NCBI GenBank assembly: GCA_000955875.1
Contig: JYOE01000024.1
Location: 568-64,567, forward strand
DNA length: 64,000 nt
From: Terrabacter sp. 28
GTDB lineage: Bacteria > Actinomycetota > Actinomycetes > Actinomycetales > Dermatophilaceae
Direction: 5' to 3'
Shown here: positions 58,866 to 64,000 of the stretch, piece by piece
How positions within the stretch are numbered: position 1 is the first letter of the stretch
Layout: each line of letters begins with the position of its first letter
Translations under genes and position numbers: made by a program
The notes under the pieces: model-generated
Database searches by the model: none
What the model was told of the DNA's origin: nothing
What the model saw: the letters and a program-made list of their open reading frames with translations, nothing else

Positions 58866-59708
58866 ATGACGCAGCCCTTCGGAGCGCGCTTGCAGCTCGC
58901 CATGCGAACCCACGGACCCCTGTGTGCGGGCATCGACCCGCACCGCGGCCTCGTGGAGTCGTGGGGCCTGACCTACGACGTGAGCGGCCTCGAGCGGTTC
59001 GCCCTGACGTGCGTCGAGGCGTTCGCCGGGCGGGTCGCCGCCGTGAAGCCCCAGTCGGCCTTCTTCGAGGTGTTCGGCAGCCGCGGCGTCGCGGTGCTCG
59101 AGCGGGTGCTCTCCGAGCTGCGCGAGGCCGGCACGCTGACGATCCTCGACGCCAAGCGCGGCGACATCGGGTCGACGATGACGGCATACGCGGAGGCCTA
59201 CCTCGGCGACGACGCGGTGGCGCCGCCCGACGCCCTCACCGTCAGCCCGTACCTCGGATACGAGTCGCTGCGCCCGGCGATCGACCTCGCCGAGCGCACC
59301 GGCCGGGGCCTCTTCGTGCTCGCGCTCACCTCGAACCCGGAGGGGGCCAGCGTGCAGCACGCGGTCCGCGACGGGGAGTCCGTGGCGGCCTCGATCGTGC
59401 GTGGGGCCGCGCGTGACAACGCGCCGGCGCGCGACCGTGGCGAGCTGGGAAGCATCGGTCTCGTCATCGGGGCCACGGTCGGTACCGCTGTGCAGGACCT
59501 CGACCTCGACCTCGTGGGCGCCGCGGCACCCGTGCTGGCGCCGGGCTTCGGCGCCCAGGGCGGCACCGTCGGGTCGCTGGGCTCGGCGTTCGGGGCCGCG
59601 CGCGCCCAGGTGCTCGCCGCCTCGAGCCGCGAGATCCTCGGCGCCGGTCCCGAACCGCGCCACCTCGTGGCAAGGACGACCCAGGTGGCCGACTCGCTGC
59701 GTGGTTGA
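58866..59708 (+). CDS. pyrF: Orotidine 5'-phosphate decarboxylase (type 2, mycobacterial type)
   Basis: 280 residues. Start CAGIDPHRGLVESWGL, catalytic Lys-Asp motif DAKRGDIGSTMTAYAEAYLG, and late APGFGAQGGT. Last step to UMP. ATG start behind ggaga, 69 bases after pyrD. Probable last gene of the pyr operon. Confidence 0.94.
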   Translation: MTQPFGARLQLAMRTHGPLCAGIDPHRGLVESWGLTYDVSGLERFALTCVEAFAGRVAAVKPQSAFFEVFGSRGVAVLERVLSELREAGTLTILDAKRGDIGSTMTAYAEAYLGDDAVAPPDALTVSPYLGYESLRPAIDLAERTGRGLFVLALTSNPEGASVQHAVRDGESVAASIVRGAARDNAPARDRGELGSIGLVIGATVGTAVQDLDLDLVGAAAPVLAPGFGAQGGTVGSLGSAFGAARAQVLAASSREILGAGPEPRHLVARTTQVADSLRG

Positions 59709-59756
59709 CGACCACCGGGCGTCGCCGGCCCCCGGGCCTCGGGTATGTCACGGTGC

Positions 59757-60218
59757 ATGACTCACACCACGTCCGTTCGCCGAATCCTCGCCACGTCGGC
59801 CGCTGCGGCGGTGATCCCGTTGGCCGCGGCCTGTGGCTCCGGCACCACGCCTCCCGCGACGACCGGCGGCTCCTCGTCGAGCTCGGCCGCGGCCGGCTCC
59901 TCGAGCGCCACGGCCACCGCCGACGCCGGCGCGCAGGGCTACTGCGACGCCCTCAAGTCGGGACAGAAGGAGCTGGAGTCGATGTCGGCGAAGGTCACCG
60001 ACAAGGCGGCGCTCGAGCAGGGTCTCGGCGTCCTCGAGAAGATCCGGGCGGCGGCACCGGCAGAGGTGAAGTCGTCGTGGGGCGACTTCGTCGAGTTCGT
60101 GAAGACGGCGGCCGCCGGCAACACGAGCGCGATGGCGGGGGCGATGGAGAAGATGCAGGCCGCCAGCACCAAGATCGCGAGCCACGCGAAGGCGACCTGC
60201 AACATCGACATGTCCTGA
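59757..60218 (+). CDS. Small lipoprotein with YCDAL motif (paralogue 1)
   Basis: 153 residues from ATG at 59757; an ATG twelve bases earlier is possible. Lipobox LAAAC after a short basic start and hydrophobic segment, then a Ser/Thr/Ala linker (~40 residues) and a ~95-residue helical domain that begins QGYCDALKSGQ and ends SHAKATCNIDMS. The two cysteines could pair outside the cell. Not recognised. The next gene encodes a shorter relative. Confidence 0.75.
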   Translation: MTHTTSVRRILATSAAAAVIPLAAACGSGTTPPATTGGSSSSSAAAGSSSATATADAGAQGYCDALKSGQKELESMSAKVTDKAALEQGLGVLEKIRAAAPAEVKSSWGDFVEFVKTAAAGNTSAMAGAMEKMQAASTKIASHAKATCNIDMS

Positions 60219-60257
60219 CGGGAACGGACCGCGCGGCGCGGGGCGCCTGACACCGCC

Positions 60258-60263
60258 TACGGT
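60258..60263 (+). promoter_or_regulatory. Putative -10 box for leaderless second lipoprotein gene
   Basis: TACGGT ends seven bases before ATG 60270, repeating the spacing seen at recN, lysR and rarA. Confidence 0.35.
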
Positions 60264-60269
60264 GTGGCC

Positions 60270-60653
60270 ATGCGAACGACCGGCAGCCCCGCGCGGTGCA
60301 TCGCGGCTGCGCTCGTGCTGTCGACGGCCGTCCTGGGGTCGTGCTCACCGGCGCCGGAGCAGCCGTACTGCGACGCGCTGGTCTCGGCCGAGGCCGAGTG
60401 GAAGGACGCCGGCGCGTCGCTCGCCGACCCCGCGTCCGCCTCCCGCTTCCTGCGCACCGTGACACGCATCGAGCAGCAGGCGCCCGACGAGGTGCGCGCG
60501 GACTGGAAGGCGCTCCACACCCTCTTCGCGAAGTTCACCGTCGCCAACCCCGACCTCGGGGCCCTGACGGCGCAGCTGAAGGGTTTCCAGAGCTCCGCCA
60601 AGCGCATCGAGACCCACGCCCACGAGACGTGCGGGGTCGATCTCGGCAGCTAG
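60270..60653 (+). CDS. Small lipoprotein with YCDAL motif (paralogue 2)
   Basis: 127 residues from ATG at 60270 (a GTG two codons earlier is possible). Signal peptide with lipobox VLGSC, almost no linker, then a helical domain beginning QPYCDALVSAE and ending THAHETCGVDLGS. Same two-Cys frame, length and helix pattern as the preceding gene, so a diverged tandem duplicate. Function unknown. Confidence 0.75.
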   Translation: MRTTGSPARCIAAALVLSTAVLGSCSPAPEQPYCDALVSAEAEWKDAGASLADPASASRFLRTVTRIEQQAPDEVRADWKALHTLFAKFTVANPDLGALTAQLKGFQSSAKRIETHAHETCGVDLGS

Positions 60654-60657
60654 CCAG

Positions 60658-60677
60658 GCGGGTGGTCCCGCACCCGC
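60658..60677 (+). terminator. Hairpin terminator after the second lipoprotein gene
   Basis: 7-base stem GCGGGTG / CACCCGC with 6-base loop, five bases after the stop. Confidence 0.5.
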
Positions 60678-60678
60678 G

Positions 60679-60708
60679 TTGCGGCGCGCACCGGCGGATC
60701 GCTAGGTT
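60679..60708 (+). promoter_or_regulatory. Promoter of mihF-gmk
   Basis: TTGCGG (60679-60684) and TAGGTT (60703-60708) are 18 bases apart, the best-spaced sigma-70-type pair seen in the window. The leader is ~70 bases, with ribosome site gaggaga before mihF. Confidence 0.55.
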
Positions 60709-60787
60709 CGGCGGAGACAACACGTGAGACGTGACGAACGGCGGGGGCGCGAGGGCATCCCCGCAGGCAGCGAGGAGACCGAAGACC

Positions 60788-61105
60788 GTGGCGCTACCAC
60801 CGCTCACCCCCGAGCAACGGGCCGCAGCACTCGAGAAGGCTGCAGCCGCACGACGGGAGCGGGCCGCGGTGAAGAACCGGCTCAAGTACTCCAGCGGCTC
60901 GCTCGCCGAGGTCCTCGAGGACGGCAGGACCGACGCGGTCATCGGCAAGATGAAGGTCACCGAGCTGCTCGAGTCCATGCCCGGTGTCGGACGCGTGCGC
61001 GCCCGGGCCATCATGGCCGAGGTGGGCATCGCCGAGTCGCGCCGCGTGCGCGGCCTCGGCGCCAACCAGGTCGCTGCGCTGCTGCGCCGCTTCGAGAAGC
61101 CGTGA
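60788..61105 (+). CDS. mihF: Integration host factor, actinobacterial type (mIHF)
   Basis: 105 residues from GTG at 60788 (VALPPLTPEQRAAALEKA), exactly the mycobacterial length; the frame is open to 60731 but the ribosome site supports the later start. The helix-two-turn-helix region GKMKVTELLESMPGVGRVRA and RRVRGLGANQ match the family. Essential nucleoid-associated protein in mycobacteria. Overlaps gmk by one base. Confidence 0.94.
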   Translation: MALPPLTPEQRAAALEKAAAARRERAAVKNRLKYSSGSLAEVLEDGRTDAVIGKMKVTELLESMPGVGRVRARAIMAEVGIAESRRVRGLGANQVAALLRRFEKP

Positions 61106-61743
61106 TGTCGGCTGACCCGACGCCGGCCTCACCCACCCAGCACGACGCACCCGACGGCGCCGCGGCAGCGGAGAGCCCGCGAGGCCGGCTCACGGTGCTG
61201 GCCGGCCCGACGGCGGTCGGTAAGGGCACCATCGCGGCCTACGTGCGCACGCACTTCCCCGGCGTGTGGTTCTCGGTGTCGATGACGACGCGCCGTCCGC
61301 GGCCGGGTGAGGTCGACGGCGTGCACTACCACTTCGTGGACGACCAGGAGTTCGACCGCCTCGTCGAGGCCGGACAGTTCCTCGAGCACGCCGTCGTGCA
61401 CGGCGCGGCGAAGTACGGCACGCCGCGCGGCCCCGTCGAGCGCGTCATCCGGGAGGGGCGCGACGCCCTCCTCGAGATCGACCTGCAGGGCGCGCGGCAG
61501 GTGCGCGAGACGTGGCCCGACGCGCTCTTCGTGTTCCTCGCGCCCCCGAGCTGGGACGAGCTAGTGCGGCGGCTCGTGGGCCGCGGCACCGAGGACGAGG
61601 CCGAGCGGGAGCGCCGGCTCACCACCGCGACCGCCGAGATGGCCGCCCAGAGCGAGTTCGACGAGGTCGTCGTCAACGACGACGTTCGTCGTGCGAGCGA
61701 AGAACTCGTATCATTGATGAGATCGGGACGCGCCGAGAGGTGA
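61105..61743 (+). CDS. gmk: Guanylate kinase
   Basis: 212 residues from ATG at 61105. A ~28-residue Ala/Pro/Asp N-terminal extension precedes the P-loop variant AGPTAVGKGT, then SMTTRRPRPGEVDGVHYHFV (GMP site) and LEIDLQGARQV. Phosphorylates GMP. The 3' end is A/T-rich and contains TTCGTC-N18-TATCAT (61685-61714), a possible rpoZ promoter. Confidence 0.94.
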   Translation: MSADPTPASPTQHDAPDGAAAAESPRGRLTVLAGPTAVGKGTIAAYVRTHFPGVWFSVSMTTRRPRPGEVDGVHYHFVDDQEFDRLVEAGQFLEHAVVHGAAKYGTPRGPVERVIREGRDALLEIDLQGARQVRETWPDALFVFLAPPSWDELVRRLVGRGTEDEAERERRLTTATAEMAAQSEFDEVVVNDDVRRASEELVSLMRSGRAER

Positions 61744-61842
61744 GTCCCGTGTGATGTGTGCCGCGTGACGGGGTGCCACCGTGCCCCTCCCCGCGTCCCA
61801 GCACGCACCAGAGACCGCTGAAACCAACGAAACGAGATCACT

Positions 61843-62106
61843 GTGTCCGGTACCCAGGCAGCTCCCATCGGCATCACCAACCCGCCGATCGACGACCTCC
61901 TGACCGCCGCCGACTCGAAGTACGCCCTCGTGATCTACTCCGCGAAGCGTGCCCGCCAGATCAACGCGTACTACTCGCAGCTGCAGGAGGGCCTGCTCGA
62001 CTACGTCGGCCCGCTCGTCGAGACCGAGGTCCACGAGAAGCCGATGTCGATCGCCCTGCGCGAGATCAACGAAGGCCTCCTCACCTCGACGCCCACCGAG
62101 GCCTGA
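61843..62106 (+). CDS. rpoZ: RNA polymerase omega subunit
   Basis: 87 residues. Omega core PPIDDLLTAADSKYALVIYSAKRARQINAYYSQL, with the conserved RARQIN. GTG start. The 99 bases upstream hold only a leader; a purine-rich stretch (aacgaaacgagatca) is a weak ribosome site. Confidence 0.92.
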   Translation: MSGTQAAPIGITNPPIDDLLTAADSKYALVIYSAKRARQINAYYSQLQEGLLDYVGPLVETEVHEKPMSIALREINEGLLTSTPTEA

Positions 62107-62134
62107 GCGCCCCCCGGGCCGGCCGGTGCCGCAG

Positions 62135-63382
62135 ATGCGTGTCGTCCTCGGTGTGAGCGGCGGGATCGCCGCCTACAAGGCGGCATCCCTGCTGCGGCTG
62201 TTCACCGAGAACGGCCACGACGTCACCGTGGTGCCCACCGCGGCGGCGCTCCAGTTCGTGGGGGCGCCGACGTGGTCCGCCCTCTCGGGCAAGCCCGTCA
62301 GCACCGAGGTGTGGACCTCGGTGCACGAGGTGCCGCACGTGCGCATCGGCCAGTCCGCCGACCTGGTCGTCGTCGCTCCGGCGACGGCCGACCTGCTGGC
62401 CAAGGCCGCGCACGGGCTGGCCGACGACCTCCTCACGAACACCCTGCTCACCGCGCGGTGTCCCGTCGCCTTCGCACCGGCCATGCACACCGAGATGTGG
62501 GAGCACCCGGCGACACAGGCCAACGTCGCCACCCTCCGCGCCCGCGGCGCCCACGTCATCGACCCCGCCGTGGGCCGGCTGACCGGCAAGGACACCGGCG
62601 CCGGGCGCCTGCCCGAGCCCGAGCAGCTGTATGCCGCCTGCCTCGCCCTCGTCGAGGGCCGTGCGACCGCTCCGGCCGGGACTGCGGACGAGCCCGTCCG
62701 TGACCTCGAGGGCCTTCGGGTCGTCGTCTCCGCGGGGGGCACCCGCGAGCCGCTGGACCCCGTCCGCTACCTCGGCAACCGCTCGTCCGGCAAGCAGGGC
62801 ATCGCCATCGCGCGCGCCGCCGCCGACCGCGGCGCCAAGGTGACGCTCGTGGCCGCCAACGTCTCGCTCGCGGTGCCCGACGGCATCGACGTGGTGCCGG
62901 TCGAGACCACGCTCGAGCTGCAGCGCGCGGTCGAGGCGGCTGCCGACAGTGCCGACGTCGTGGTCATGGCGGCGGCCCCGGCCGACTTCCGGCCCGCCAC
63001 CGTCAGCGGCAGCAAGATCAAGAAGTCCTCCGACCCCGGTGCCGGCCTGCGCGTCGAGCTCGTCGAGAACCCCGACATCGTCAAGGGCCTCGTGGCCGCC
63101 CGCGCGGAGAGCCGCCGGCAGAGGCCGTTCATCGTCTCGTTCGCGGCCGAGACGGGTGACGCCGACGGTTCCGTCATGGACCATGCCCGCGCCAAGTTCG
63201 CCCGCAAGGGCAGCGACCTGCAGGTCGTCAACGAGGTCGGCCGCGACCTGACGTTCGGCAAGGACGACACGACCGTCCACCTGCTGCGCCGCGGCCGCGA
63301 CGAGGTGACGACCATCGGTCCCACGACCAAGGACGTCGTCGCCGACGCACTCTGGGACGCCGTCTCGTCGTCGTTGGGCTGA
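62135..63382 (+). CDS. coaBC: Bifunctional phosphopantothenoylcysteine decarboxylase / phosphopantothenate-cysteine ligase
   Basis: 415 residues from ATG at 62135; GTG at 62126 is possible. CoaC flavoprotein half: VLGVSGGIAAYKAASLLR, APATADLLAKAAHG, PAMHTEMW. CoaB half: VSAGGTREPLDPVRYLGNRSSGKQG and the late Lys-rich KIKKS. Two steps of coenzyme A synthesis. Between rpoZ and metK as in other actinobacteria. Confidence 0.95.
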   Translation: MRVVLGVSGGIAAYKAASLLRLFTENGHDVTVVPTAAALQFVGAPTWSALSGKPVSTEVWTSVHEVPHVRIGQSADLVVVAPATADLLAKAAHGLADDLLTNTLLTARCPVAFAPAMHTEMWEHPATQANVATLRARGAHVIDPAVGRLTGKDTGAGRLPEPEQLYAACLALVEGRATAPAGTADEPVRDLEGLRVVVSAGGTREPLDPVRYLGNRSSGKQGIAIARAAADRGAKVTLVAANVSLAVPDGIDVVPVETTLELQRAVEAAADSADVVVMAAAPADFRPATVSGSKIKKSSDPGAGLRVELVENPDIVKGLVAARAESRRQRPFIVSFAAETGDADGSVMDHARAKFARKGSDLQVVNEVGRDLTFGKDDTTVHLLRRGRDEVTTIGPTTKDVVADALWDAVSSSLG

Positions 63383-63386
63383 GCAA

Positions 63387-63392
63387 TAGACT
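63387..63392 (+). promoter_or_regulatory. Putative -10 box for metK
   Basis: TAGACT just after the coaBC stop gives a ~60-base leader for metK. I see no SAM riboswitch fold in that leader. Confidence 0.4.
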
Positions 63393-63461
63393 CTCTCCCC
63401 AATGCGGCTGCGCCACGAGCGCACGACTCCAACCACCACGCACCCGAGCCAGGGAGTTCAA

Positions 63462-64000
63462 GTGTCAGCACGTCTGTTCACGTCCGAGTCCGTCACCGAG
63501 GGTCACCCCGACAAGATCTGTGACCAGATCAGCGACTCGATCCTCGACGCACTGCTCACCGACGACCCGCAGGCCCGAGTCGCGGTCGAGACGATGGTCA
63601 CGACCGGACTCGTGCACGTCGCCGGCGAGGTGTCCACGACGGCCTACGTCGAGATCCCCAAGATCGTGCGCGAGACCATCCTCGAGGTCGGCTACGACGG
63701 CTCGCAGAAGGGCTTCGACGGGCGCACCTGCGGGGTCTCGATCTCCATCGGTGCCCAGTCGCCCGACATCGCCCAGGGCGTCGACACCGCGCACGAGCAC
63801 CGCACGGGTGACGTCGACGACCTGCTCGACAAGCAGGGCGCCGGCGACCAGGGCCTGATGTTCGGCTACGCCTGCGACGACACCGCCGAGCTCATGCCGC
63901 TGCCGATCCACCTCGCCCACCGGCTGTCCGAGCGCCTGACGCAGGTGCGCAAGAGCGACGAGCTCGCCTACCTGCGCCCCGACGGCAAGACGCAGGTCAC
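63462..64000 (+). CDS. metK: S-adenosylmethionine synthetase (3' partial)
   Basis: The first 179 codons run off the window end. The start RLFTSESVTEGHPDKICDQISDSILDALL and the GAGDQGLMFGYA motif are diagnostic. Makes SAM from methionine and ATP. GTG start behind agggag. Confidence 0.95.
   Translation, partial: MSARLFTSESVTEGHPDKICDQISDSILDALLTDDPQARVAVETMVTTGLVHVAGEVSTTAYVEIPKIVRETILEVGYDGSQKGFDGRTCGVSISIGAQSPDIAQGVDTAHEHRTGDVDDLLDKQGAGDQGLMFGYACDDTAELMPLPIHLAHRLSERLTQVRKSDELAYLRPDGKTQV

Noticed and set aside
60731..60787. Longer mIHF starting at 60731
   Set aside because: The extension is Gly/Arg/Pro-rich and unlike the family; GTG 60788 has a ribosome site and gives exactly the mycobacterial length.
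61949..62134. Longer CoaBC from the frame inside rpoZ
   Set aside because: The upstream part is the rpoZ gene read in another frame; flavoprotein homology starts at MRVVLGVSGG.
63383..63461. SAM riboswitch upstream of metK
   Set aside because: The leader is only ~70 bases and shows none of the stem arrangement of SAM-I or SAM-IV riboswitches that I could find.

Overview
The window is a high-GC (roughly 70 percent or more by eye) actinobacterial chromosome segment. It is almost entirely coding; no gap without a gene exceeds 300 bases (the longest are 27389-27663 and 33774-34046, about 275 bases each). Gene order follows the actinobacterial core. TPR protein-HAD phosphatase-small protein-tlyA-nadK-recN-steA-steB...pyrG-Nudix matches the Mycobacterium tuberculosis Rv1691-Rv1700 block. 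aspS...rarA...alaS-ruvX-mltG-aroE-prepilin peptidase...aroC-aroK-aroB-aroQ...efp-nusB matches Rv2572c-Rv2533c. pyrR-pyrB-pyrC-carA-carB...pyrF-mihF-gmk-rpoZ-coaBC-metK matches Rv1379-Rv1392. Actinobacterial markers include mIHF, SteA, mycobacterial-type OMP decarboxylase and HelD-family proteins. No mycolate genes are seen. I infer a non-mycolate Micrococcales organism, tentatively Intrasporangiaceae-like. No rRNA, tRNA, IS element, prophage or CRISPR array was recognised.

Layout. 1-14980: repair, NAD and envelope block. It contains a cassette of divisome proteins SteA/SteB, a polyprenyl-phosphate sugar-phosphate transferase, a MurJ-type flippase and a GT4 glycosyltransferase, all overlapping by 4 bases, then pyrG, a Nudix hydrolase and a YchJ-like protein. 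14879-20249: EamA exporter with divergent LysR regulator, a HelR-type RNA-polymerase recycling ATPase behind a palindrome that matches the rifamycin-associated element, and a membrane acyltransferase. 20379-27388: aspS, DUF427 protein, GNAT, MMPL transporter, rarA. 27664-33773: a five-gene peptide-type ABC importer (order permease C, binding protein A, permease B, ATPases D and F) with hairpins flanking the binding-protein gene. 34047-43527: alaS-ruvX-mltG-aroE-peptidase and the aroC-K-B shikimate operon plus aroQ. 43631-49268: Tat-lipoprotein dioxygenase, second HelD-like ATPase, efp-nusB and an AlkZ-like winged-helix protein. 49428-59708: complete UMP operon (pyrR, pyrB, pyrC, carA, carB, pyrK, pyrD, pyrF) headed by a probable PyrR-binding RNA. 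59757-64000: two tandem paralogous lipoproteins, mihF, gmk, rpoZ, coaBC and the 5' part of metK.

How it works together. Most genes are translationally coupled through ATGA/GTGA overlaps. Several transcription units seem to start at leaderless promoters: a TAGNNT-like -10 box ends 7-9 bases before the start codon (recN, pyrG, lysR, rarA, aroQ, a lipoprotein gene). Features beyond housekeeping are the RAE-helR pair, the SteA/SteB-linked lipid-sugar cassette, the over-represented word GGCATAC/GTATGCC, and 9- or 12-base in-frame tandem repeats at gene ends.
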